64,000 bases of DNA, from contig NZ_CTEJ01000002.1 in NCBI RefSeq assembly GCF_001282625.1, positions 994,501-1,058,500 on the forward strand, given 5' to 3'. The notes under the pieces are model-generated. The model saw nothing but the letters and a program-made list of their open reading frames with translations, was not told the DNA's origin and made no database searches. The position numbers and the translations under genes were made by a program. Of this stretch, positions 42,518-52,397 are shown piece by piece. This stretch comes from Lascolabacillus massiliensis. Its GTDB lineage: Bacteria; Bacteroidota; Bacteroidia; Bacteroidales; Dysgonomonadaceae. The first letter of the stretch is position 1; each line of letters opens with the position of its first letter.

Positions 42518-44644
42518 ATGTCTGTAATTATTTCACTTATTTCAAAATCGCTTAACCTATCAGCAAAAAATGTTGAAAGTACTGTTAAACTAATTGATGA
42601 AGGTGCCACTATCCCTTTTATCAGTCGTTATAGAAAAGAGGCAACCGGTGGTCTTGATGAGGTGCAGATTTCTAAGATCAAAGATTTAAGTGAGAAGTTT
42701 CTTGAGCTGGAGAAGCGAAAGGAGTTCATATTAAAATCTATCTCTGAACAAGAAAAACTTACACCTGATCTTGAAAAGCAGATTTCAGAAAGTTGGGATA
42801 GTACAGAACTAGAAGATATATACCTACCCTTTAAGCCTAAAAGACAGACCAGAGCTGAGAAAGCACGGAAAAAGGGATTGGAAGGATTGGCAAAATGGCT
42901 TATGAGTCAGCAGTCAGGTTCTGTCTCCTCAATAGCATCTGAATTCATTAATGAAGAAGTAAAAGATGAGGAAGATGCCCTTCAGGGTGCTCGTGATATC
43001 ATTGCAGAGTGGGTTAATGAAGATGCTAATACAAGACAGATTGTCAGGAATATATTCTCACGCGTAGCTGTAATTACATCAAAGGTTATAAGTGGAAAAG
43101 AGGAAGAGGGTGAAAAGTATGCTGACTATTTCGATTTTTCTGCACCCTTGGCCAGATGTCCTTCTCATCGCATACTTGCAATACGACGGGGAGAATCAGA
43201 AGGTTTTCTAAGGGTCTCTATTTCAGTCGATGAGGACAAATGTCTTGACAGGTTGGTACCACGTTATGCCAAGAATAATACAGAGGCTGCAGACCATGTT
43301 GAAGACGCTGTGGTTGATGCTTATAAACGATTGCTAAAACCTTCAATTGAGACTGAATTTGCCGCCTTGTCTAAAGAAAAAGCTGATGAGTCGGCTATAT
43401 CAGTTTTTGCAGATAATCTTAGGCAATTACTGTTGGCCCCACCACTTGGACAACAGAGAATACTTGGTATTGATCCGGGATACCGTACAGGTTGTAAGCT
43501 AGTATGTCTGGATCAGCAGGGTAATTTGTTACATAACGAAACCATCTATCCTCACCCACCCCAAAATGAGTATTCCAAAGCTGGCAATAAAGTTGTGAAG
43601 CTGGTTTCAACTTATAAAATTGATGCTATTGCTATTGGAAATGGGACTGCCAGTAGAGAGACGGAAAGATTTATTACAAATCTGCGATACGAAAAAGAGG
43701 TAAAAGTTTTTGTTGTTAGCGAAAGTGGAGCATCAGTATATTCAGCATCTAAAATTGCAAGAGAAGAGTTCCCAAATTACGATGTTACAGTTCGTGGAGC
43801 TGTATCTATAGGCAGGAGACTAAGTGACCCTCTTGCTGAGCTTGTAAAAATTGACCCTAAATCTATAGGTGTTGGTCAATATCAGCATGATGTAGATCAG
43901 AATAAACTTAAAAAGGCGCTCGACCAGACTGTGGAGAGTTGCGTGAACCTGGTTGGAGTGAATCTTAATACTGCAAGTAAACATCTTCTTACATATGTTT
44001 CAGGCTTAGGAGATACATTAGCACAAAATATCATTGATTACAGAAGTGAGAATGGTCCGTTCAGGTCACGCAGTGAATTAAAAAAAGTGCCGCGATTAGG
44101 TCCCAAAGCTTTTGAACAGTCTGCCGGTTTTCTTCGAATACCAGATTCAACTAATCCGCTTGACAACTCAGCAGTTCACCCGGAGAGTTACCCTATTGTA
44201 GAGAAAATGGCAAAAGACCTGAATACTTCAGTTAAGGAACTAATCAACAATAAGCCTTTGATTGACAGCATTGAAATAGATAGATATAAAACAGATTCTG
44301 TAGGTGAAGAAACACTTACTGATATACTTCTTGAGCTGGAAAAGCCGGGAAGAGATCCCAGATCTAAAGTGCAGCTACTTGAGTTTGATCCAAACATACG
44401 TACGATCAATGATCTTAAAGAAGGAATGATATTACCGGGAATTGTTACTAATATTACAAATTTCGGCTGTTTTGTAGATGTCGGAATCAAGGAAAACGGA
44501 CTGGTTCATATCTCTGAAATGGCAAACCACTTTATTTCAAATCCCGGGGAGGTGGTTTCTCTGCATCAGCACCTGAATGTAAAGGTGTTATCGGTGGACC
44601 TGGAGAGGAAAAGAATTCAGTTAAGTTTAAAAGGTGTGGATTAA
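42518..44644 (+). CDS. tex: Tex-family S1 RNA-binding transcription accessory protein
   Basis: Tex (YhgF) is a nucleic-acid-binding protein related to eukaryotic Spt6 and is implicated in transcription and toxin-gene expression. The 708-residue protein has the N-terminal Tex helical domain with ATIPFISRYRKEATGGLDE, the YqgF/RNase H-like domain with GIDPGYRTGCK (about 320), a helix-hairpin-helix region (LNTASKHLLTYVSGLG) and a C-terminal S1 domain (about 640-705, GIVTNITNFGCFVDVG). It is complete. Its 3' neighbour, carbonic anhydrase, lies 142 bases further on. Confidence 0.95.
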   Translation: MSVIISLISKSLNLSAKNVESTVKLIDEGATIPFISRYRKEATGGLDEVQISKIKDLSEKFLELEKRKEFILKSISEQEKLTPDLEKQISESWDSTELEDIYLPFKPKRQTRAEKARKKGLEGLAKWLMSQQSGSVSSIASEFINEEVKDEEDALQGARDIIAEWVNEDANTRQIVRNIFSRVAVITSKVISGKEEEGEKYADYFDFSAPLARCPSHRILAIRRGESEGFLRVSISVDEDKCLDRLVPRYAKNNTEAADHVEDAVVDAYKRLLKPSIETEFAALSKEKADESAISVFADNLRQLLLAPPLGQQRILGIDPGYRTGCKLVCLDQQGNLLHNETIYPHPPQNEYSKAGNKVVKLVSTYKIDAIAIGNGTASRETERFITNLRYEKEVKVFVVSESGASVYSASKIAREEFPNYDVTVRGAVSIGRRLSDPLAELVKIDPKSIGVGQYQHDVDQNKLKKALDQTVESCVNLVGVNLNTASKHLLTYVSGLGDTLAQNIIDYRSENGPFRSRSELKKVPRLGPKAFEQSAGFLRIPDSTNPLDNSAVHPESYPIVEKMAKDLNTSVKELINNKPLIDSIEIDRYKTDSVGEETLTDILLELEKPGRDPRSKVQLLEFDPNIRTINDLKEGMILPGIVTNITNFGCFVDVGIKENGLVHISEMANHFISNPGEVVSLHQHLNVKVLSVDLERKRIQLSLKGVD

Positions 44645-44786
44645 TTAGACATAATGTTTTAGCTGCTTTCATATTATTAAATATTTATCCCCCTAATAAC
44701 TTATCATGGAAGTTATGTTTAATATTAAACGAAAGTGTGTTTAATATGTTATTACATGGAAAACTAATTGATAAGATAATTAACGA

Positions 44787-45455
44787 ATGGAGTTACATGG
44801 GAAGGAAAAATTTAACTCATTGTACTATAAACGATTATTTGAAGGTATAAGAGAGTTTAAGGCAAATGAGTATATACCCCGGCAACAGTTTTTTGAAGAA
44901 CTGGGAAAAAAGCAGAATCCTCACACATTATTTATAGGTTGTTCCGATTCACGTGTAGTGCCTAATCTAATTACACAAACTTTCCCGGGAGAGCTGTTTG
45001 TTGTAAGAAACATAGCCAACCTTGTTCCTCATTATAAAAGACATTCAGACACCTATCTTGCTACAACTTCAGCAATTGAGTTTGCTGTTAACCAGATGAA
45101 TGTTAGCAACATCGTTGTTTGCGGCCACTCAAATTGCGGCGGATGTGCTGCGTTATATCAGGATAAAGAGCTCAAGAACCTTCCTCATACAAAGAAATGG
45201 ATGGAGCTTGCGCACCCGGTCAAGAAGATTGTTGAGCAAAAGATAGCAAAAAACAAGATCACTCTTGAGGAGCGAACTCTTTTTACAGAACAGCTAAATG
45301 TTGTGGAGCAGATGAACCATCTGTTAAAATATAGCTACATCAAGAAAAGAGTAAAAGAGGGAAAACTGAATGTAATGGGGTGGTATTATCATATTGATAC
45401 AGGTGAGATATATAACTATGATCGCAATTTAAAAAGATTTATCAGGATTGAATGA
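44787..45455 (+). CDS. Beta-class carbonic anhydrase
   Basis: This zinc enzyme hydrates CO2 to bicarbonate. The 222-residue protein has the zinc ligands and catalytic dyad in FIGCSDSRVVP (about residues 49-59; Cys, Asp, Arg) and VVCGHSNCGGC (His, Cys; about 110-120), and a C-terminal MGWYYHIDTGEIYNYD segment as in the family. No signal peptide, hence cytoplasmic. It would supply bicarbonate to carboxylases, relevant in Bacteroidota that fix CO2 into succinate precursors (inference). It is convergent with rnhB. Confidence 0.94.
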   Translation: MELHGKEKFNSLYYKRLFEGIREFKANEYIPRQQFFEELGKKQNPHTLFIGCSDSRVVPNLITQTFPGELFVVRNIANLVPHYKRHSDTYLATTSAIEFAVNQMNVSNIVVCGHSNCGGCAALYQDKELKNLPHTKKWMELAHPVKKIVEQKIAKNKITLEERTLFTEQLNVVEQMNHLLKYSYIKKRVKEGKLNVMGWYYHIDTGEIYNYDRNLKRFIRIE

Positions 45456-45497
45456 GTAGTTATTATTGATAAAACCGGATAAGTACACATTAGGACA

Positions 45498-46115
45498 TTA
45501 AAAGTCCAGTTCAAGCTGTCTCTCAAACAGGTTAAAGCTTTTACGATGATGAACAGTGATTCCATTTTCACGAATTGCTTTTTTATGAGCTGGAGTAGGA
45601 TAACCTTTATTACAATCCCAGTCATACATCGGAAACTGATCATGAAGATTTTTCATATATTCATCACGGTATGTTTTTGCCAAGATTGAAGCTGCTGCAA
45701 TCGACTGGTACTCTGCATCACCCTTTACTACACAGCTATATGGTATTTCATTAAAAGGTTTGAAACGATTCCCGTCTACAATTATATGCTCAGGCAATAT
45801 TTTAAGTCCTTCTAACGCTCTGTGCATTGCAGCTACTGATGCCCATAGGATATTAAGATGATCTATTTCTTCAGGGTTACAAAAAGCAACTGAGTAGCTT
45901 AATGCATTTTCCTCAATAACATACCTCAACTCATTCCTCTGTTTCAATGTCAGCTGTTTTGAATCATTTAGTTCATTACAGTTAAAATTTTCAGGAAGTA
46001 TTACTGCAGCTGCAAATACCGGTCCCGCTAAGCAGCCTCGACCAGCCTCATCGCATCCAGCTTCAATGACTCCATGCTTCAGGCATAACTTCAGGTGTTT
46101 ATCACTCTCCCTCAT
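45498..46115 (-). CDS. rnhB: Ribonuclease HII
   Basis: RNase HII cuts RNA in RNA-DNA hybrids, including single ribonucleotides. I take the ATG at 46115, giving about 205 residues and [15 protein letters not shown] shortly after the start, in line with the family; 46139 is an alternative and would overlap the upstream gene. Catalytic acids are Asp and Glu of CDEAGRG, and Asp in IVDGNRF and in AKTYRDEYM. The active-site blocks are all present. It is the third gene of the endA-like/phosphoesterase/rnhB unit. Confidence 0.95.
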   Translation of the reverse strand: MRESDKHLKLCLKHGVIEAGCDEAGRGCLAGPVFAAAVILPENFNCNELNDSKQLTLKQRNELRYVIEENALSYSVAFCNPEEIDHLNILWASVAAMHRALEGLKILPEHIIVDGNRFKPFNEIPYSCVVKGDAEYQSIAAASILAKTYRDEYMKNLHDQFPMYDWDCNKGYPTPAHKKAIRENGITVHHRKSFNLFERQLELDF

Positions 46116-46125
46116 ATCACTTCTC

Positions 46126-47406
46126 TTAATTTTTCTCATCACGTGATCTAAATTCAATAACAAGTTTATTGTCTTCAGGAGGAAAATCAAAAGAGAAATC
46201 AACCTCTTCAGTATCATTTCCCAGTAATAAAGCGAAGGATTTTACAGCAGACATAATTTCGGGATCTTCTTTTTCATCTCCCTTTACATGAGCAATATTC
46301 AGCTTCACAATAAGATCTGAAAGGACCTTTTTCATCTCTTCAGACATAGGGATGGCAAGATCTTTTAATTTGCTGACTGCAGCTCGGCGTGTTGCAGATT
46401 CTAGCTTTCTCTTATACTCTTCTTCCAAATTCTCGTTTCCGGGAATAGAGGTAATAAATTTAGTATCTATAGATATACTTCTGTCGCTTAATTTCATTAT
46501 TCTATATGCAAATGGAAACTGAGACAAACTAGCGGTCTGCACATCATATATTGTTTTGCCTGAAGCTGTGGTTCTTAAACTAATATCGTTGGAATGAAAA
46601 TGACCAGTAAAAACAATCTCAAGTCCAGCCTCTGCAAGCATATCAGCATTTTTCTTCCAATCCTCTACAAGGTATTCAGGGAAAAATGTGCTCTGAAGTG
46701 ACATATGCTCAATTAGACCATGATGCATCATGCCTAAAACGCGTATACCTTTATTATCGGCCTCTGTGAGAATATTCAAGATCCATTGCATTGTCCCCTG
46801 CCTTATCCTGCCAGCAGAAATATAACCGCTATCATACTCATCATAGCGATTTGTATCTATTGCAAGCAACCATGTATCTTGGTCTATCTCTGCCAAGTAA
46901 CTTAAAGAGCAACTATCTCTGCTGATTGCATTTGAAAACCCCATAGGTTTGTAGAGGTTAGTAAATTCCTCTTTTGATATATTTTCAGCATGACCAGCCT
47001 TATCTCCGATATAGTTTTTTGCATTAGGTATATTAATATCATGATTACCGGGTATTATATAAACGCCAACACCGGTCTCAGTAAGTGGTAATATTTTATC
47101 AATGAATTCTTTATGGCTCAACTTCTCACCATGATTGGTAATATCTCCAGTGACAAGCAATATATCAACATCTTCTTCAATTAAATTGGTCAGTACCTTA
47201 TCAAGTACCTCATGCAAATCTTGAATATTTCTGCCAGTTATCCTTTCATAAGCATCCAGAGCATCTCCCTCTTCAGTAAATTCCGATGACAAATAATGTA
47301 TGTCAGTTATTACCGCAATTGTAAGAGTGTCTCTTTTGACTGATCCAAATGTAGTAAAGAAGAATAATGAGAATAGAAAAAACGTAATGCATGTCTTCTT
47401 CATCAC
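46126..47406 (-). CDS. Exported metallophosphoesterase
   Basis: A calcineurin-like phosphoesterase of 426 residues with a signal peptide ([19 protein letters not shown]). The five motifs are visible: DIHYL (D-x-H), [12 protein letters not shown] (GD), [10 protein letters not shown] (GNHD), MHHGLIE and FTGHFHSND (GHxH). This gives a complete two-metal site. The substrate could be nucleotides, phospholipids or cell-wall phosphate esters. It overlaps the stop of the nuclease gene by 4 bases and ends 10 bases before rnhB, so the three genes are likely cotranscribed. Confidence 0.92.
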   Translation of the reverse strand: MMKKTCITFFLFSLFFFTTFGSVKRDTLTIAVITDIHYLSSEFTEEGDALDAYERITGRNIQDLHEVLDKVLTNLIEEDVDILLVTGDITNHGEKLSHKEFIDKILPLTETGVGVYIIPGNHDINIPNAKNYIGDKAGHAENISKEEFTNLYKPMGFSNAISRDSCSLSYLAEIDQDTWLLAIDTNRYDEYDSGYISAGRIRQGTMQWILNILTEADNKGIRVLGMMHHGLIEHMSLQSTFFPEYLVEDWKKNADMLAEAGLEIVFTGHFHSNDISLRTTASGKTIYDVQTASLSQFPFAYRIMKLSDRSISIDTKFITSIPGNENLEEEYKRKLESATRRAAVSKLKDLAIPMSEEMKKVLSDLIVKLNIAHVKGDEKEDPEIMSAVKSFALLLGNDTEEVDFSFDFPPEDNKLVIEFRSRDEKN

Positions 47407-48341
47407 TTTTCTCTGTTAAAATACTGTTTTAGGTTTTCTACCCATCTTTGTTGTGTAAGCCAACGTTCAAAAGGACTATATTCTATTAATACGAAACTGT
47501 CTGTCAAACTATCTGGCTCAAATGCCAAAGAACTATCAGCACCCCAAACATATTCTACAAGCTGAGGGTAATCAATAAATGGGTTTCTATTACCCTGAAT
47601 TTTGCTCACCTCTTCATTTCTTCGAACCTCTTTTAAGCTCACAGGATCTTGTCGGTGCCATTTAAGCAGAAGTTGTAGTGACCATTCACTTAGTCCGGGA
47701 TAACTACTTTCACTTAATTGATCAGATCTCCACAAAGGAACTATATCCTCATATGCTGTAACCATATAAAAGTAGGTACGAGCTATATCTCCTTTATATT
47801 CATCTATAGGTTCAAAAACAGTTTTAGTATAATTCCCAAAAGTGTTTTGTCCTACCTTAGATCCGTTTGTTGATTCCCAGATTGAAATACCAACTTCACC
47901 AAAAGGAAAGTTACTCCGGCGGTTATTCACATAGCCATCGGTAGGATAAACGTGGTAAAGATCAGATTCAAGCAACCTTGAACCTTTAAACCAGCTTCTT
48001 GGCAAAGTGTGTTCCCGATTATAGCAGTCACCCTCTTTTTTGAAAGTTCCACATCTGTCTTTAGAAAATGTATAGTAGTATTCAGCACTTCCCATAGCAT
48101 TATCAGAATAAATATCCCAAACAATATTATTTTTTCGGGAGTCAGTTTTCTCAAATGCCTTCCATAGTTCTGAATAAGCTACTACTTTAGGCTCTTTTAT
48201 TATATTAAACAGTGCTGTTTTAAGTTCTGCTCCACTTTTGCCTTCAGCTGATGAGTAATATCCTTCAGGTACCTGAGCTTTCAGAGAAAAACCTATCAAC
48301 AGCATAATCAGGATTAAGCTGCTGTTATTTAAATACTTCAT
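47403..48341 (-). CDS. Secreted endonuclease I family protein
   Basis: The 312-residue protein has a signal peptide (ILIMLLIGFSLKAQ) and the endonuclease I core: REHTLPRSWF (catalytic His and surrounding Arg; about 109-118), LYHVYPTDGYVNNRRSNFPFGE (quoted in part), which provide the beta-beta-alpha-metal site, and a C-terminal WHRQDPVS segment. It would degrade DNA outside the cell or in the periplasm, for nutrient phosphate or nucleotides. The promoter at 48368-48398 starts this gene and the two following genes. Confidence 0.9.
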   Translation of the reverse strand: MKYLNNSSLILIMLLIGFSLKAQVPEGYYSSAEGKSGAELKTALFNIIKEPKVVAYSELWKAFEKTDSRKNNIVWDIYSDNAMGSAEYYYTFSKDRCGTFKKEGDCYNREHTLPRSWFKGSRLLESDLYHVYPTDGYVNNRRSNFPFGEVGISIWESTNGSKVGQNTFGNYTKTVFEPIDEYKGDIARTYFYMVTAYEDIVPLWRSDQLSESSYPGLSEWSLQLLLKWHRQDPVSLKEVRRNEEVSKIQGNRNPFIDYPQLVEYVWGADSSLAFEPDSLTDSFVLIEYSPFERWLTQQRWVENLKQYFNREK

Positions 48342-48367
48342 TTCTTATATGATATACTTGAGTACAG

Positions 48368-48398
48368 CAAATATAGTTATTTACTTTACTTAGTCAAA
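48368..48398 (-). promoter_or_regulatory. Bacteroidota-type promoter for nuclease-phosphoesterase-rnhB
   Basis: On the minus strand TTTG (complement of 48395-48398) and TATATTTG (complement of 48368-48375) are spaced by exactly 19 bases. The start would be near 48361, 20 bases before the ATG. Confidence 0.85.
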
Positions 48399-48453
48399 AG
48401 AGAAATAGGGGAAAAGTGAATATTGCGGGTAATATTAAAGAGAGGCTAGGATA

Positions 48454-49857
48454 TTATGATTTAAGCATTCTCTCTATTTCTTCAAGATCAGAACGGAAAC
48501 TTTTATCAACATCATAGTAGTTCTTGACTGTATTGCAAGCATGAAGTACAGTAGCGTGACTACGGTTTCCTACTTGTACCCCTATTTGTGAAAGTGACAG
48601 TTCGGTATGCTTTTTAATGAAGAACATTGTAACCTGACGTGCTTGTACTATTTCACGTTTACGAGATGAAGATTGAATTAGATCTTTATTTATATTATAA
48701 AAATCTGAAACAGTCTCCTGTATCTTCTTAACAGTAATACGCTTCTTTTCGAACTTAATACTCTGCTCAACAACTCTTCGCGCAAGATTCATATCTATTT
48801 CACGATTATTGATTATTGAGTGAGCCATAAGTGAAACGATGATACCTTCAAGGTCGCGTACGTTCTCAGTGACACTTTCAGCAATATAATCGATTACATC
48901 CTCAGGTATAGAAAGACCGTCAGATAACACCTTATTTTGCAGAATCCTCTTTCGTAACTCCTTGTCAGGACGCTCAAGCTGTGCAGTTAGTCCCCAACGG
49001 AAACGCGTAAGTAATCTCTCCTCAACACCCTGCATATCCATAGGCGCGCAATCAGAAGTCATAATCAACTGCTTATTATTCTGATGGAGATGATTAAATA
49101 TGTGGAAAAATGTATTTTGAGTTTTCTCTAAACCTGATAGTTCCTGAATATCATCAATTATAAGCACATCTATACCCTGATAGAAATTAATAAAATCGTT
49201 GATAGTATTAAATCTTCTGGCATCTGTGTATTGTACCTTAAAAAGATGCGCTGAGATATAGAGTACTTTCTTTTCGGGATATAGTTCAAGAATTTTTGAG
49301 CCGATAGCGTGACATAAATGCGTTTTACCTACACCGGAATTACCATGTAGAAAAAAAGGGTTAAATGCAGTTTTAGCAGGATTCAGAGCAACTGCATCAG
49401 CTGCGGTTCTAGCTAATTTATTGCTATCTCCTTCGAAGAAATTATTGAATGTATATTTAGAGTTTATCTGTGAGTCAAACTCAGGAGTTTCAACTATATC
49501 AAAAGGGCTTGGAACTTTAGCAGTAACTCTCTTATTAGGTTTATTTTCAATCGAGGGAAACTTCTTACTTTCACCGCGCATTTCTACTGCGGTGTTACTT
49601 TCTGTTTCAACAAGAATCCTATAATTCAGTATAGTACCTTCACCAATTTCACGATAAAGAGTCTGTTGAATAAGATCGAGATATTTATCTTCCAGATATT
49701 CATAGAAGAATTGACTTGGAACTTGTATAGTAAGTACCTGCTTCTCGTATTTTAAAGGAACAATAGGTGCAAACCATGTATTAAATGCCGGTTCAGGGAT
49801 ATTATCCCGAATCACATTCAGACAGTTGTTCCATAAATCAGTGCAATTACTATTCAT
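48454..49857 (-). CDS. dnaA: Chromosomal replication initiator protein DnaA
   Basis: DnaA binds DnaA boxes and opens oriC. The 467-residue protein has domain I (about 1-85, DnaB-interacting), a short variable domain II, the AAA+ domain III with Walker A GNSGVGKTHL (about 172), Walker B LIIDDIQEL, and domain IV with the DNA-binding signature GNRSHATVLHA (about residues 437-447). All are intact. It is monocistronic. The upstream gap (49858-50205) holds no obvious cluster of DnaA boxes. Confidence 0.98.
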   Translation of the reverse strand: MNSNCTDLWNNCLNVIRDNIPEPAFNTWFAPIVPLKYEKQVLTIQVPSQFFYEYLEDKYLDLIQQTLYREIGEGTILNYRILVETESNTAVEMRGESKKFPSIENKPNKRVTAKVPSPFDIVETPEFDSQINSKYTFNNFFEGDSNKLARTAADAVALNPAKTAFNPFFLHGNSGVGKTHLCHAIGSKILELYPEKKVLYISAHLFKVQYTDARRFNTINDFINFYQGIDVLIIDDIQELSGLEKTQNTFFHIFNHLHQNNKQLIMTSDCAPMDMQGVEERLLTRFRWGLTAQLERPDKELRKRILQNKVLSDGLSIPEDVIDYIAESVTENVRDLEGIIVSLMAHSIINNREIDMNLARRVVEQSIKFEKKRITVKKIQETVSDFYNINKDLIQSSSRKREIVQARQVTMFFIKKHTELSLSQIGVQVGNRSHATVLHACNTVKNYYDVDKSFRSDLEEIERMLKS

Positions 49858-50205
49858 TTAGTTCTAAAAGTTCAAAAAAATAAAAATGATTTTCTCTTTT
49901 CGCAATTGAATTACAAATTTTGAAAAAAAAAACGAGAAATAAAAATGAAACTTTTTCTTCAAAATCGATTATCGGGAGAAAATGCTATCAATCAATCAAA
50001 TAGAGCTAATATCCTCATAACAAAACATTTACACATCAACGCAAAATCAAATCAAGCTGATTAACAAGTAGATATAAAAAAAACCTTTGAGTCTTTAAAA
50101 TTTATGAATTTATTGTCTCAAACTCTCATTTAGTCGGGCTAACAGCATGATCAAATATGGACTAAGCAATTCACTCTATTTAGAATGAGTCTATTTATCG
50201 CAATT
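49858..50205. other. AT-rich gap upstream of dnaA
   Basis: These 348 bases separate dnaA from the MCE gene, both on the minus strand. The stretch is rich in A and T runs. I looked for TTATCCACA-like DnaA boxes on both strands and saw only one poor candidate (TTTACACAT near 50029), so this is not an evident oriC. No open frame, RNA gene or good terminator was recognised. The dnaA promoter should be here but no clear TAnnTTTG box is visible. Confidence 0.4.
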
Positions 50206-51105
50206 TTAAAATAGCTTCAACCTTATTGTCAAATATCGGTCAGGATTCTCTCTTATGTCTTCAAGCAACCGGGTTGCATTGTCTATTGTGACATTTATAC
50301 TGTCATGAAGACTAGTGTCGTTCAACAATAATCCTAGTGAATTATTGTTACTATTCAACTTATCTGTTAACAATTTTAAATTATTTATTGTCTCATCAAT
50401 CGATGCATAAGTTTTATTTAAATCAAATTGTGAGAGATTATCACTTACGGTTTTTAAATCTTCTGTTGCAGAATTTAGATTCTGACTTATCTGAGGCAGG
50501 TCTTTCTCAATTGTATTTACAATCCTGTTAAGGCTCATACTTGTATTATTAAGCTGATCAACAGCAGACCCTAATCCTATAATTGAGCTTTCTACTACAG
50601 GGTGTGAAATTAATTTGTTTAGTGAATAAACTATTGAATCAATTTTAATAAGAATTGAGTCCGCTCTTGGCATAACTCCGGCTACACCATCCATTAGACC
50701 TATCTCTTTATCTCCAGAAAGTGTATCTCCTGGTTGAAGATATTTGTCAGAAGCCACTAAAACCAGATTAACGGTAGATGCTCCAAACATATCTATTCCA
50801 TATTGCAGGTAGCTTCCTTCTGGAATTTTAAAATCTTCCTCAAGGTTTATACCTACTAAAAACTGGATAGGATCTGAATCTGCCATTTTAATATTATTGA
50901 TTAGTCCTACTTGATAACCTTTAACATAGACAGGTGAAGAGATCAGCAATTTTGACACATCTCCGAATATTGCATAATATTGATTCTGTTTCTTAAAGAC
51001 ATTTGCTCCTTTCAGGAAATTAATCCCGAAGTATATCATAAATAAGCTAGCTATAAAAGCCAGTCCGATTAACGCATTTCTGCTCAGATTATTTTTCATA
51101 TTCAT
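50206..51105 (-). CDS. MCE/MlaD-family protein
   Basis: MCE-domain proteins bind lipids and shuttle phospholipids between membranes. The 299-residue protein has one N-terminal membrane helix (about 8-27, LIGLAFIASLFMIYFGINFL) and an MCE domain (about 38-115) with VYVKGYQVGLINNIKM and the family's GASTVNLVL end. A long helical, Asn/Ser/Leu-rich C-terminal part (about 150-290) follows, which may form coiled coil. No MlaE/MlaF permease genes are next to it here. It lies 6 bases after the amidase gene; the two form an envelope unit. Confidence 0.9.
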   Translation of the reverse strand: MNMKNNLSRNALIGLAFIASLFMIYFGINFLKGANVFKKQNQYYAIFGDVSKLLISSPVYVKGYQVGLINNIKMADSDPIQFLVGINLEEDFKIPEGSYLQYGIDMFGASTVNLVLVASDKYLQPGDTLSGDKEIGLMDGVAGVMPRADSILIKIDSIVYSLNKLISHPVVESSIIGLGSAVDQLNNTSMSLNRIVNTIEKDLPQISQNLNSATEDLKTVSDNLSQFDLNKTYASIDETINNLKLLTDKLNSNNNSLGLLLNDTSLHDSINVTIDNATRLLEDIRENPDRYLTIRLKLF

Positions 51106-51111
51106 TACTGT

Positions 51112-52200
51112 TTATTTAACGCGTTTGCCATTCTCTAACTCAATTATAAAAGCATCCTTGAATTTCTTCTTTACATCTCTGAGCTCGTTTTTTAAATCAT
51201 TTGGATTATTGGTCTTTCCATATGTATACTTATAAAGGTTGCCATCTTTATAAAAATCTACTGGTCCTAGACCTTTAAATTCAGGAGCTCCATTTTCCAG
51301 CTTATTGACAGAAGCGAATATCTGTATTCTGTACTCTATTCCTCCGATTGACTGAACTACTCCGCCCGACCTGCTATCAGGTGTTCCGAGGTTTCTGTTC
51401 GAGAAAACAAAACTCTTCTTGTCATGTTCTCTCTTATACTCCCTGAAGCCATTATATATTGAGTTTGCCAATGAGGTCTGCCCACTACTGCTTTTCAAAT
51501 AGTTCTCTTCCTGTTTATTACTTATATATCCCAATTCAACTAATACACTGGGCATTGCCACTTCGCGCAACACAAGAAATCCTGCCTGACGAACATTTCT
51601 GTTTACTCTTTTAGAGTTTGAGACTAACTGATTTTGAACTAATGAGGCAAGCTGAACGCTTTGATCAAGGAATTCGTTTGCCATAAATTCAAAAATTATG
51701 TAAGATTCCGGTTCATTAGGGTTAAATCCCTCATATTTCACAGAGTAGTCATCTTCGTACATAATTACGGCGTTTTCAGCTTTTGCCACATCCAGGTTAT
51801 CATTACTCCTGTGTAAACCAAGTACAAAAGTCTCCACTCCTTGTGGTGAAGTTTTTCTTCTGTCAAGAGCATTGCAATGCAAAGAGATAAAGAGATCTGC
51901 ATGAGCCTTATTGGCTATTGTTGCACGCTGATTAAGAGGTACAAAAACATCCTTATCCCGTGTGTATATAACTTTTACATCAGGGTGATTATCTTCTATT
52001 AATTTACCCAATTTAAGTCCTACAGACAAAACGATATCTTTCTCTTTTGATGTTGACCCTAATGCACCGGGATCTCTTCCCCCATGTCCGGGGTCTATCA
52101 CTACAGTAAAACTTCTGCTTTGTGCAGTTAGTGAAGTGGTGTAAAAAATGGTCAGAAAGACACCTAAAAGTAAAATGAGGATTCTTTCAGATGGTTTCAT
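51112..52200 (-). CDS. N-acetylmuramoyl-L-alanine amidase with SPOR-like C-terminus
   Basis: The enzyme cleaves the MurNAc-L-Ala bond to split septal peptidoglycan. The 362-residue protein has a signal peptide (ending near LTAQ, residue 27), an Amidase_3 domain (about 33-255) with zinc motifs VVIDPGHGGRDPGALG, Glu in the SKEKDI segment, SLHCNA and the late Glu in LVELGYISN. A C-terminal SPOR-like domain (about 285-360, starting GIEYRIQIFAS) should bind denuded glycan at the septum. A TATTTTTG box at 52218-52225 (complement) precedes it. The MCE gene follows after 6 bases. Confidence 0.93.
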   Translation of the reverse strand: MKPSERILILLLGVFLTIFYTTSLTAQSRSFTVVIDPGHGGRDPGALGSTSKEKDIVLSVGLKLGKLIEDNHPDVKVIYTRDKDVFVPLNQRATIANKAHADLFISLHCNALDRRKTSPQGVETFVLGLHRSNDNLDVAKAENAVIMYEDDYSVKYEGFNPNEPESYIIFEFMANEFLDQSVQLASLVQNQLVSNSKRVNRNVRQAGFLVLREVAMPSVLVELGYISNKQEENYLKSSSGQTSLANSIYNGFREYKREHDKKSFVFSNRNLGTPDSRSGGVVQSIGGIEYRIQIFASVNKLENGAPEFKGLGPVDFYKDGNLYKYTYGKTNNPNDLKNELRDVKKKFKDAFIIELENGKRVK

Positions 52201-52331
52201 ATTTAATCTCTTTTATGCAAAAATAGGTATAAATTTTTTATTGAAAACTATTTCAGATGCCACATGTAACAATTAGATCTACATTCATTGATTTTAACAT
52301 GGTGAATCCGTTCTATTATAACAGGAAACAT

Positions 52332-52364
52332 AAAAAAAGTGGACCATTTTAAATCCACTTTTTA
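52332..52364 (-). terminator. Rho-independent terminator after the TlpA-like gene
   Basis: AAAAAGTGGA and TCCACTTTTT form a 10-bp stem with an about 10-base loop, followed on the minus strand by a T run. It lies 34 bases past the stop codon of the TlpA-like gene. Confidence 0.8.
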
Positions 52365-52397
52365 TAAGCATTTATATTCTATATGGAGAATTATGCA

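Noticed and set aside
49858-50205. Possible oriC beside dnaA
   Set aside because: No cluster of TTATCCACA-like boxes and no clear AT-rich repeat array with spaced boxes. One poor match is not enough. In Bacteroidota dnaA is often not next to oriC.
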